12,432 nt of DNA from an uncultured Christensenella sp. (GTDB lineage Bacteria; Bacillota; Clostridia; Christensenellales; Borkfalkiaceae), in assembly GCA_910578655.1 (NCBI GenBank), contig CAJTQE010000028.1:1-12432 (forward strand), in the 5' to 3' direction. A model generated the notes under the pieces. The model made no database searches. It saw only the letters and a list, made by a program, of their open reading frames with translations, and was not told where the DNA came from. Positions 1 to 6,431 of this stretch are shown here, piece by piece (within the stretch, counting starts at the first letter, position 1; every line of letters begins with the position of its first letter). Made by a program: the position numbers and the translations under genes.

Positions 1-713
1 TGCGACTGACCGCTTTGCTGGGACTGTCCGCCCTGTTGTCCGCCACCCTGTTGTCCTCCCTGCGCTTTGTCGCCGCCGGCATTATCGCCCTCGCCGCCCG
101 GCTTAGATGTGCCCTGTACGTTAGCCTGAATATACGGCATATAGCAGGACTCGCTTACGGAATAGTTGGATTCTGCAATGGACTTTAACGTAGCTTTTGA
201 AACGTTGCCGGACTTTTCAAGCTCGTCGGAAATTACCTTCTGAATTGCCGTTGAATTTTCCTGGTCTATCGTTGCCTGAATAGACAGCATATCCTGCGCC
301 TTTCCCTCGCACATTGCAACAAGGGCAGTCAGTTCGGAATAATCCCTTCGGTAAAAACAGCCAAGCACTTGAAACAGTTCTTTATCCTTACAGCTGTCGC
401 CTATCAAAATAAGCTTGCAAAAAAGCAGTTTGGGATAAGTTCCGGTTTTGGCGTTAATTTCGTTGAGAGCGTCTGCAATGGTATAGCCGCTGCCCTGAAC
501 GCCGATATACTTAGTATTATCTCCGCTTGACGAGGGCTGGGGAACGGCTATCTGCGCCGTTACCTGAACCTCGTCGTCCTCCGCGTCGACGGCTACGGCT
601 ACGATAAACGAAGTTTTATGAATATCAACAAGCCCGAAATCGTTAGTAAAAAACAGACCGAGCAGCGCGATTATAATTGCCCAATAGAGTACGGGAATAT
701 ATTTTTTAATCAT
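1..713 (-). CDS. gerAC: GerAC-family spore germination protein (partial, N-terminal 237 residues)
   Basis: This is the third subunit of a GerA-type germinant receptor, the part that lies on the outer face of the spore inner membrane. The ATG at 713 has a strong Shine-Dalgarno site (717-723) inside the end of gerAB, and the two genes overlap by 8 bases. The reading frame is open to the left edge, so the C-terminal domain is missing. The N-terminus is a membrane segment (about residues 5-23), followed by a Ger(x)C N-terminal-like domain (about 30-180) with the family pattern of a strand reading FIVAVAVD, a segment PKLLFCKLILIG and a helix with GKAQDML. Family members are normally lipoproteins with an LxGC lipobox near residue 20. 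Here there is no cysteine before residue 99, so anchoring is probably by an uncleaved transmembrane helix. Residues 201-237 form a Gly/Gln/Ser-rich low-complexity tract. Assignment rests on operon position plus this weak motif pattern. Confidence 0.85.
   Translation of the reverse strand, partial: MIKKYIPVLYWAIIIALLGLFFTNDFGLVDIHKTSFIVAVAVDAEDDEVQVTAQIAVPQPSSSGDNTKYIGVQGSGYTIADALNEINAKTGTYPKLLFCKLILIGDSCKDKELFQVLGCFYRRDYSELTALVAMCEGKAQDMLSIQATIDQENSTAIQKVISDELEKSGNVSKATLKSIAESNYSVSESCYMPYIQANVQGTSKPGGEGDNAGGDKAQGGQQGGGQQGGQSQQSGQS
13..110 (-). repeat. Gly/Gln-rich coding tandem repeat inside gerAC
   Basis: On the minus strand this stretch encodes a Gly/Gln/Ser/Asp-rich tract (residues about 202-233 of the GerAC homologue). 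At DNA level the 11-mer CCCTGTTGTCC occurs at 31-41 and again at 46-56, a 15-bp period giving two near-copies of a GGQQG-type unit. Such repeats tend to vary in length by slippage. The tract follows the recognisable N-terminal GerAC domain, so it may be a flexible linker between domains. Confidence 0.75.
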
Positions 714-1770
714 TTTTCCTCCTCATAAACCAACTTGCAAGGGGAACGATATTTGCAAAAATCAAGAATACAATCCACATCCATTTCGACCAGACTACGG
801 AAAGCACGTTCATATTATTATTGAAAATAATTATTAATGCAATCAGCAAAGCGTTGACCGCCACAGACAGAACGGCACTGTTCCGGTAGCCCGTGCACTG
901 CCCTATGCAGTGTACGGCAAGCTGAATATTCAGCGCAAGCGCGAATAGCATTGCAATTTCAAGAACGTATAAAGTCAAAAGGTCTATTCTGCCGAGAAGC
1001 TCTATCGCAGGAAAGAACAGCGAAATTTTTGAAATTGCAAATTGCCTTGACTGCGCCAAATCGCCGTAAATGCCGTAAAACGCCGCAAGCACAGACATTA
1101 CGAAAATTGCCCCGCCTATATAGGAAATAGTAATTTTCGCAGCATCTCCCTTATTATATTTAAAGTGACCCATAAACATCAGTAAAAAGCTGGGTTCGGC
1201 AAAACGGAACGCATTTGCAAGCGAGCTTGAGAACACGCGCGAAGGCTGTTTCAACACGGGCAGAAAGTTATCCCACTGCACTTCTTTAAACGACATTACC
1301 AAAATTAAAAGCATAGACAGCAAAAATATAGGCAGACAAATATCGGCGCACCGGCCTATATTCCGGAAGTCCTTTGCCGCAACGAAAACGGTAAAAAAGA
1401 ATATCGGCAAAAAAACGATAAGCGCAGGCACCGTATCGTAAAAAATTGCGTGAACGTAAAGCTTTTGTTCAAACAGCGGAATTATCGCACAGATTATAAA
1501 AAACAGCGCAAAAAACCCGTAAATTATCCGAGCGGTAACGTTGCCCAAAGTCCCCTCGATAAGCTGAAAAAAGGTTTTGTCCGTGCGTGAACAAAGAAAG
1601 CTTACCGCCCAGATTATCGCGCCCTGTAAAAGAAAATTAATCAACGCCGAAAACAACAAATCGTTACCGCTCTCCGCGCTGAGCTGCGTGGGGTACAGTA
1701 TGAACTTTGAAACCGCAGTATATATCAGCATTATAAAACAAATCTGTCTTACGCTTATTTTTGAAGTCAT
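706..1770 (-). CDS. gerAB: GerAB-family spore germination protein (10-TM transporter-like subunit)
   Basis: This is the integral-membrane subunit of a GerA-type germinant receptor in the spore inner membrane, of the APC transporter superfamily and generally held to bind the germinant. At 354 residues it is of usual family length (about 360). It begins with the typical KIS..Q motif followed at once by the first membrane helix. I count about ten hydrophobic segments, roughly at 10-30, 40-60, 82-103, 112-132, 142-162, 185-203, 213-237, 262-285, 300-318 and 325-348, and a short basic tail (RRK). The ATG overlaps the gerAA stop as ATGA, implying translational coupling. A GAGGG site lies about ten bases upstream. 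The gerAC start overlaps the last codons. The germinant cannot be told from the sequence. Confidence 0.93.
   Translation of the reverse strand: MTSKISVRQICFIMLIYTAVSKFILYPTQLSAESGNDLLFSALINFLLQGAIIWAVSFLCSRTDKTFFQLIEGTLGNVTARIIYGFFALFFIICAIIPLFEQKLYVHAIFYDTVPALIVFLPIFFFTVFVAAKDFRNIGRCADICLPIFLLSMLLILVMSFKEVQWDNFLPVLKQPSRVFSSSLANAFRFAEPSFLLMFMGHFKYNKGDAAKITISYIGGAIFVMSVLAAFYGIYGDLAQSRQFAISKISLFFPAIELLGRIDLLTLYVLEIAMLFALALNIQLAVHCIGQCTGYRNSAVLSVAVNALLIALIIIFNNNMNVLSVVWSKWMWIVFLIFANIVPLASWFMRRKND
717..723 (-). promoter_or_regulatory. Strong Shine-Dalgarno site of gerAC
   Basis: The minus strand reads AGGAGGA three bases before the A-rich spacer leading to the ATG at 713. The site sits within the last codons of gerAB, which read AGG AGG AAA AAT GAT TAA. 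It fixes the gerAC start and suggests independent ribosome loading for the third subunit, whereas gerAB has only a weaker site. Confidence 0.85.
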
Positions 1771-3218
1771 TTATTTTTTACCCTCACTCTGTTTTTGGAA
1801 TCGAAAACGGTAGGCCGCGTTTTAAGATTATACATATTCGCTTTGACCATACTGTCATATAAATCGCTTTTGATAAGCGGAGCAAACGGAGCCATAAGCG
1901 GCACGCCGTAAGTCTGCTCGGAAACAAGATAGCTTATCAGAAACGACGTGAAAAGCACTACTCCGAACGGCCCCAGACTTCCGCCGATAATGAGAAACAG
2001 CCAACGCAGCGTAGTAGTGGTTTCAACGAGGTCGGGCGTGGTGAAAAGACATATCGCGGAAAACGCGATTATAATAATCGCAGGGGTGGAAATTATACCG
2101 GCCTGAACCGCCGTATCGCCGAGAACGAGCGCGCCGACAACCGACATTGCAAGACCGACGTACTTCGGCATTCTGATAGACGCCTCAATCAAAACCTCCA
2201 AAAGAAAGAGCGTCAAAAACATTTCTACACTTGGCGAAAGGGCAAGCCCCGATACCGAACTTGATATTTTTAAAAGGAGTCTGTACGGTATCAGTTGAAT
2301 TTTAAAAAGCTGAGCCGACACATAAAAAGCCGGTAGAAACAAGCCGACTATAAGAGCGATAAGCCTTAGAATTCTTAATATAGTCGAACGGTACGAAACC
2401 TGATAGTAGTCCTCCACCGTCTGAAAATCTTCGACGAGCATATACGGCACCGTAAGCGCAATGGGCGAACCGTCTACGATTATGCCGACCCTGCCTTCCG
2501 AAATCTTCGCGCAGAATACGTCGGGCTTTTCCGCCGTGCCGTTGCGCTTGAAAAGCGAACGCGGCTTTTGCGAAATGAACTGAGAAATATACGAAGAATC
2601 GGGAACAACGTCGATTTGCCGAGAATTAATTTCACTTTCGACGCGTTCGGGCAGACCTTCGGGACAAACCCCGTCGATGTAGATTATGGCAACCGACGTA
2701 TCGGACTGCTTTCCGCTTTTAAGCGTTTTGACGTGCAGTTTGTCGCTTTTAAGCCGCTTTCTTACTAAACCCAAATTAGTTTTAATATCTTCCGTAAACC
2801 CCTCGCGCGGACCTTTGATTGCGACCTGAGTAGGCGGCTCTGCAACCGTTCTGCCGGGAGGTTTTTTAAGCCCGATTATAAAAAAGTCCTTTTCCCCGTC
2901 GACGAACAGCACGGCGTTGCCGTCGGAAATTTCCTTTACGGCGTCCTCCGTCTTTGTTCCGTCCTTGACTTCGGGCGATGCGAGAAGCTTTTTAATATCT
3001 TCAAGCTTTTCGTCGCTTCGGGCTGCGCGCAAGGGCTTTGCCACAAGTTCGCCCAAAAGCTGTTTATCGGCAATTCCGTCAGCATAAATCGCTGCAAACT
3101 TTTTGCCGTTTAAAGAGTCGAACTCAAAGACGATTATATCTTCCGAAGGCAGTTTGTCCTTGACGCTCTTTATATTTTTTTCAAGTGTTACCATAAAAAT
3201 ATTATCGGTAAAAGACAA
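1767..3218 (-). CDS. gerAA: GerAA-family spore germination protein
   Basis: First subunit of the GerA-type receptor; family members form an oligomeric channel in the spore inner membrane that opens in response to nutrients. It has 483 residues, the usual length. A soluble N-terminal domain (about 1-275) contains the family stretch EGRVGIIVDGSPIAL (241-255). The membrane domain (about 280-440) has the signatures PAFYVS (296-301), IEASIRMP (344-351) and GDTAVQAGIISTPAI (367-381). The chosen start is TTG at 3218, nine codons before an ATG at 3194; the ATG has no ribosome site, while GGGA lies a few bases before the TTG. Either start could be right. No sigma-G promoter was convincing upstream; instead a terminator-like hairpin sits about 25 bases ahead of the start. 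Confidence 0.93.
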   Translation of the reverse strand: MSFTDNIFMVTLEKNIKSVKDKLPSEDIIVFEFDSLNGKKFAAIYADGIADKQLLGELVAKPLRAARSDEKLEDIKKLLASPEVKDGTKTEDAVKEISDGNAVLFVDGEKDFFIIGLKKPPGRTVAEPPTQVAIKGPREGFTEDIKTNLGLVRKRLKSDKLHVKTLKSGKQSDTSVAIIYIDGVCPEGLPERVESEINSRQIDVVPDSSYISQFISQKPRSLFKRNGTAEKPDVFCAKISEGRVGIIVDGSPIALTVPYMLVEDFQTVEDYYQVSYRSTILRILRLIALIVGLFLPAFYVSAQLFKIQLIPYRLLLKISSSVSGLALSPSVEMFLTLFLLEVLIEASIRMPKYVGLAMSVVGALVLGDTAVQAGIISTPAIIIIAFSAICLFTTPDLVETTTTLRWLFLIIGGSLGPFGVVLFTSFLISYLVSEQTYGVPLMAPFAPLIKSDLYDSMVKANMYNLKTRPTVFDSKNRVRVKNK

Positions 3219-3242
3219 ATAATTATCCCGTAATAAGTGCGC

Positions 3243-3268
3243 AAAAAAACTACCCGTACGGTACGGGT
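3243..3268 (-). terminator. Terminator-like hairpin / perfect palindrome between gerAA and ogg
   Basis: The plus strand holds a perfect inverted repeat, ACCCGTAC at 3252-3259 and GTACGGGT at 3261-3268 around a single G. Transcribed leftwards it can fold as a 7-bp stem with a three-base loop, followed after two bases by seven consecutive T (3249-3243). That is the form of an intrinsic terminator acting on minus-strand transcripts. It lies between the divergent ogg promoter and the gerAA start, so it could stop antisense transcripts arriving through ogg, act as a gerA attenuator, or be a protein-binding palindrome. Confidence 0.6.
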
Positions 3269-3299
3269 CGTTTATCTGCCGAACAGCGCTTTTCTGCGG

Positions 3300-3328
3300 T
3301 TGACAGAAACCGTAGAAAAAACTATAAT
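3300..3328 (+). promoter_or_regulatory. Consensus sigma-A promoter of ogg, abutting the start codon
   Basis: TTGACA at 3300-3305, a 17-base spacer, and TATAAT at 3323-3328 give a full consensus sigma-A promoter on the plus strand. Only six bases (AAGCTT) separate the -10 box from the ATG at 3335, so the usual start point, seven bases after the -10, is the A of the ATG itself. No Shine-Dalgarno site can exist in such a transcript. Confidence 0.85.
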
Positions 3329-3334
3329 AAGCTT

Positions 3335-4156
3335 ATGAAAATTGATTTTGACGCACGCTATTTCAGCCCGAAAGACACGCTTGAATGCGGTCAGGTTTTT
3401 CGCTTTACGCCGTATAAAGACGGGTATTTAATCAACTCGGCTGACAGGATTGCCTATGTTTACGAAAACGGGAACAAAACCGTAATTGAAAGCGAGGACT
3501 GCGATTATTTTTATAATTACTTCGATTTGGAACGCGACTATAAAAAAATAGTTGACGCGGCAACCGCGTTCGGTATTCCGCTTTTGACAAAAAGCGCGAA
3601 CCTGTGCAAGGGGCTCAGAATACTGAACCAAAACCGCGAAGAAATGATTTATTCTTTCATAATTTCGCAAAACAACAATATTCCGAGAATTAAGGGCATA
3701 ATACATAAAATCTGTCTGGCTCTGGGTGAAAAGAGGAATTCTCCGTACGGGGAATATTACGCTTTTCCGCCCTCCTCCGCCGTTGCTAACGCCGACGTCT
3801 CCGTTTTTAAAAATGCCGGCGCGGGATACCGTGACGCGTACTTGAAAGAAACGGCGCAAAGAATTTGTTCGGAGGGCATAAAACACCTTGACGGACTTGA
3901 CACCGCAAACCTAAAAAAACAGCTTTTAACCTACAAGGGCATAGGGCCCAAAGTTGCCGACTGCGTTGCGTTTTTCGCGTTCAGAAAGACGGACAGCTTC
4001 CCCGTAGATACCTGGATAGAAAAAGTTTACGCCGAAGATTTTAAAGGAACGCTTAAAAACAGGGACAAAATAGCAAAGTACCTGACCGATACCTTCGGCG
4101 AAAATTCGGGTTACGTTCAGCAGTATCTTTTTTACGGAAAACGTTCAAACTTATGA
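3335..4156 (+). CDS. ogg: OGG1-type 8-oxoguanine DNA glycosylase / AP lyase
   Basis: Base-excision repair enzyme that removes 8-oxoguanine opposite cytosine and can nick the abasic site. The order is that of bacterial OGG1/AlkA-like proteins: an N-terminal domain with CGQVFRF (18-24), the helix start SQNNNIPRIKGII (111-123), a helix-hairpin-helix KGIGPKVADC (201-210) and the GPD-loop PVDTW (223-227). By comparison with human OGG1 (GTKVADC, VPVDVH), the catalytic lysine is K206 and the catalytic aspartate D225, both present. At 273 residues it is a compact bacterial form. A sigma-A promoter ends six bases before the ATG, so the mRNA is predicted leaderless. The stop TGA is one base before the ATG of the next gene, so the two are co-transcribed. 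The alternative label 3-methyladenine glycosylase II is less likely given the OGG1-type lysine. Confidence 0.92.
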   Translation: MKIDFDARYFSPKDTLECGQVFRFTPYKDGYLINSADRIAYVYENGNKTVIESEDCDYFYNYFDLERDYKKIVDAATAFGIPLLTKSANLCKGLRILNQNREEMIYSFIISQNNNIPRIKGIIHKICLALGEKRNSPYGEYYAFPPSSAVANADVSVFKNAGAGYRDAYLKETAQRICSEGIKHLDGLDTANLKKQLLTYKGIGPKVADCVAFFAFRKTDSFPVDTWIEKVYAEDFKGTLKNRDKIAKYLTDTFGENSGYVQQYLFYGKRSNL

Positions 4157-4157
4157 T

Positions 4158-4826
4158 ATGCCCGATTATTTTTCACACGGCATTGCTGCCGAAATAATTT
4201 ACGAACGCCTCAGCTATCCATACAGAAAGCAGCTTACAAAAACGCTGTATCTTTTGGGCGCGCAGGGCGGCGACGTATTTTTTGCTTACAAGCTTAAAGC
4301 CCGCAACAACTTGGGGCGCGAACTGCACCGCAAGAACACTGTTTACCTTTTCGAACAGCTTATAAAAGGCAATCTGAGCTACGCGGCGGGCTACGCTACG
4401 CATTACGCGCTTGACACCACCTTGCATCCGCTTGTCTACGAATATGAACGAAGCCGCCGTTCGCCGCTTGCCCATAACAGCTTTGAAAGCGATTTGGGGC
4501 TATATATCAGCAGAAAATATAAGATGCGCAGGCAGATTTTGCCAAAAGAAAAAGTGCTTGCCTGCACAAGCCCCGTTTACGACAGTATAAAGCACGTTGA
4601 ACCGCTTATAACCTTTTCGGGCGTTGAGCGATGCTTAAAACGCCACTTTGCCTGGACAAAGTATTCCTACGGCGCAAAGCGGCTTGACTACAAATGCAGG
4701 TATGATTTTACAATGATTTCGTGTGAAATAGATAAGGCTGTCGAACTCGGAGTAAAAGCCGTTGAGTGCGTGCTGGATAAACGCATAGACCCCGAAATTT
4801 TTTCCGGACGCTTTTTAAACGAATAA
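4158..4826 (+). CDS. Zinc-dependent phospholipase C domain protein
   Basis: Protein of 222 residues matching the pattern of the bacterial zinc-dependent phospholipase C / S1-P1 nuclease-like fold. Visible elements are an early histidine (DYFSHG, H7), GAQGGDVFFAY (34-44; family usually GxxGPDxFF), an LGRELHRKN histidine, the central AGYATHYALDTTLHPLVY (77-94) with the HxxxD...H arrangement of zinc ligands, and AHNSFESDL. Unlike secreted phospholipase C toxins it has no signal peptide, so it is probably cytoplasmic. This short form is common in clostridia and its substrate is unknown. It starts one base after the ogg stop (TGATATG) and must depend on the ogg promoter. The stop codon overlaps the left arm of a strong terminator. 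Membrane-lipid hydrolysis is a family guess, not shown. Confidence 0.75.
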   Translation: MPDYFSHGIAAEIIYERLSYPYRKQLTKTLYLLGAQGGDVFFAYKLKARNNLGRELHRKNTVYLFEQLIKGNLSYAAGYATHYALDTTLHPLVYEYERSRRSPLAHNSFESDLGLYISRKYKMRRQILPKEKVLACTSPVYDSIKHVEPLITFSGVERCLKRHFAWTKYSYGAKRLDYKCRYDFTMISCEIDKAVELGVKAVECVLDKRIDPEIFSGRFLNE

Positions 4827-4857
4827 CCCCCGACCTGTCGGTCGGGGGTTCAGTTTT
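4825..4857 (+). terminator. Intrinsic terminator between convergent genes
   Basis: An 11-bp perfect stem (AACCCCCGACC at 4825-4835 with GGTCGGGGGTT at 4840-4850) and a four-base loop is followed by CAG and a run of five T on the plus strand. The hairpin occupies precisely the space between the stop codon of the phospholipase-like gene (ends 4826) and that of spoIVFB (starts 4850), overlapping both. Read leftwards, the 3' side (TTATTCGTTT) is less T-rich, so it is a clear plus-strand terminator and a weaker minus-strand one. Confidence 0.93.
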
Positions 4858-5650
4858 TGAAAACCACGTCGTAAATGGAACGGCTTTCAAGCATTTCAAA
4901 CAGCTCCTCCTCGGTTATCTCGTCAAGCATTCCGTCGCAGAAAAACTGAAAAACGCAGTACTTAGTATCGTCGATATATCGCAATGCGTCTTTGAAAGTT
5001 GAGCTTTCGCTTAGCATTACATGCCGCATTTCCCTGCCTCTTTTAATCTTTTTGGGGCGGAAGCCTATCGGCGAAAGTTTGCCGTCCTTGCAGAACGCAG
5101 AAGCGCATAAAAACAGCGCAAAGATTAAAAACGAAATATTCTTTAAAGCGAAAAAAAATACGAAAACAAGCGAAATTGAAATCAGAATACTCATTCCGCG
5201 AAGTATCAGCCTCACCTTTTTTTTAAGCATAACCATACTTAAAAGGCTTGAAAGCGCCCTGCCGCCGTCAAGAGGATAGGCAGGCAGAAGATTAATTGCA
5301 AGCATAACCGCGTTGGCGTCGAACACGGTGTCCGTATAGGCGTACGTTTGAGGATAGAACCACCAAAGCCCGGCGCAAAGCACGCATAAAAACGCGTTGA
5401 CCGCAGGTCCTGACAGCGCAAGCCGTATTTCGTCTTTGGGGCGTATTCCGTCGGTATCGCATATTGCGGACGCGCCGTAAGGCATAAGGCTTATTTTTTG
5501 GCATTTGAAGCCTATGCGCGACGCGCAAAATATATGACCGCACTCGTGCAGGAGTGCGGTCAATGCGTAGATTAAATACATCGGCAGTCCGCCGAATACT
5601 GCAACGGCTATGCCAAGCGCAATAAACAGCGGATGCAGAGTTATTTTCAT
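4850..5650 (-). CDS. spoIVFB: SpoIVFB-type intramembrane metalloprotease (site-2 protease, M50)
   Basis: Site-2 protease of the mother-cell membrane around the forespore; in Bacillus subtilis SpoIVFB cleaves the pro-sequence of sigma-K. The 266-residue protein has the zinc motif HECGH (35-39) in a hydrophobic helix and the third ligand in NLLPAYPLDGG (120-130, D128). Hydrophobic segments lie at about 8-34, 75-97, 113-125, 150-169 and 171-187. A soluble C-terminal region (about 205-266) resembles the CBS domain with which SpoIVFB senses nucleotide. The ATG shares bases with the spoIVFA stop (TAATG), so translation is coupled. The partner gene upstream and the spore-forming context make SpoIVFB much likelier than a general M50 protease. 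Confidence 0.9.
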   Translation of the reverse strand: MKITLHPLFIALGIAVAVFGGLPMYLIYALTALLHECGHIFCASRIGFKCQKISLMPYGASAICDTDGIRPKDEIRLALSGPAVNAFLCVLCAGLWWFYPQTYAYTDTVFDANAVMLAINLLPAYPLDGGRALSSLLSMVMLKKKVRLILRGMSILISISLVFVFFFALKNISFLIFALFLCASAFCKDGKLSPIGFRPKKIKRGREMRHVMLSESSTFKDALRYIDDTKYCVFQFFCDGMLDEITEEELFEMLESRSIYDVVFKN

Positions 5651-6393
5651 TACACCGTCCAGACGGGAACTTCACCGTTCATAGTAATGCAGTTTAATAC
5701 CGTACCGTTATCATACAAAGTTACGCGGATTTCCTTTTCGCCGTTTGTATAGCCTACGGGAAGATTGTCTGCAACCTTGGTTCCCACAGCCGAATACGCC
5801 GTATCAAGACCGGTTATCACACTTTTAAATGTTGAAGTGTGCGCAATTTCCATAGTGAAAGTTCCGTCAATTTCCGTCACGGCAGAAACCGTTCCGTCAC
5901 ATACCGGATAAACGCTGCCCTCGGCGGTAAAGCTTAAAACACCGTTGTTTACAATAACTTCCGCGTCCGAAAAATCGCTGACGACAGACGTAAGGGTGAT
6001 TTCGGAATAGACGGGTTCTTCCTTTGACGGCTGTGCAAAAGAACTTAAAAAGGTGTTGATTACAGTTGACGGCATTAACAGGTTGGTTATAAATATGCCT
6101 ATTGCAAGAATACCGACAAGCGCAGCCTCCGCCCATAGAATGACGCTCTTTTTATCGCGCACGGCAACCGTTTTCAGCTTTTCCTTGACAGGTTTGGGAG
6201 GGTCGGAAACGTCCTCTGAAATAACGTACGCGCCTACGCGCTCGTTTACGCTTTCTACAACGCGCTCTTTAATGTCGTCCTCTCTTTGCGCCTGTGCCTT
6301 TTTGTTGCGCTTGAAAATGCTTTTCTTCTTCGTCACGTTTACGGTGTTTACGGGAATTTCAAGCATTTCAGCATAGTCTAACTGCTCGTTCAT
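5650..6393 (-). CDS. spoIVFA: SpoIVFA-like membrane protein with degenerate M23 domain
   Basis: Likely SpoIVFA, which in B. subtilis holds SpoIVFB inactive until a forespore signal arrives. It has 247 residues: a charged N-terminal region (1-82) rich in Lys/Arg, one transmembrane helix (about 83-106), then an outer domain (about 130-247). Residues 158-215 follow the LytM/M23 pattern (GSVYPVCDGTVSAV, MEIAH, VGTKVADNLPVG). The zinc ligands are not kept: the position of the HxH histidine reads TGLDTAY and only H185 remains, so peptidase activity is not expected. The ATG at 6393 has a good Shine-Dalgarno site (6398-6404) and a sigma-E-like -10 box further up. The stop overlaps the spoIVFB start. 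SpoIIQ is an alternative for a TM plus LytM protein, but pairing with SpoIVFB favours SpoIVFA. Confidence 0.85.
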   Translation of the reverse strand: MNEQLDYAEMLEIPVNTVNVTKKKSIFKRNKKAQAQREDDIKERVVESVNERVGAYVISEDVSDPPKPVKEKLKTVAVRDKKSVILWAEAALVGILAIGIFITNLLMPSTVINTFLSSFAQPSKEEPVYSEITLTSVVSDFSDAEVIVNNGVLSFTAEGSVYPVCDGTVSAVTEIDGTFTMEIAHTSTFKSVITGLDTAYSAVGTKVADNLPVGYTNGEKEIRVTLYDNGTVLNCITMNGEVPVWTV

Positions 6394-6397
6394 ATTA

Positions 6398-6404
6398 TCC
6401 TCCG
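6398..6404 (-). promoter_or_regulatory. Shine-Dalgarno site of spoIVFA
   Basis: The minus strand reads CGGAGGA with a four-base spacer (TAAT) before the ATG at 6393. It is the clearest ribosome site of the right-hand minus-strand genes and decides the start of spoIVFA. Confidence 0.85.
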
Positions 6405-6423
6405 ATTTTAAAGTTTACATCTT

Positions 6424-6431
6424 AATGTATG
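6424..6431 (-). promoter_or_regulatory. Sigma-E-like -10 box upstream of spoIVFAB
   Basis: The minus strand reads CATACATT, a full match to the sigma-E -10 consensus CATACAnT established in B. subtilis. It lies 30 bases before the spoIVFA ATG, leaving a leader of about 23 bases that contains the Shine-Dalgarno site. The -35 side is only a T-rich stretch resembling the loose sigma-E -35 with suboptimal spacing. Mother-cell sigma-E control of spoIVFAB is known from B. subtilis and fits. Confidence 0.65.

Noticed and set aside
3428..3886. A 152-codon minus-strand frame opposite ogg
   Set aside because: Antisense to a gene with intact catalytic motifs; the translation is Arg/Phe/Val-rich without domain features.
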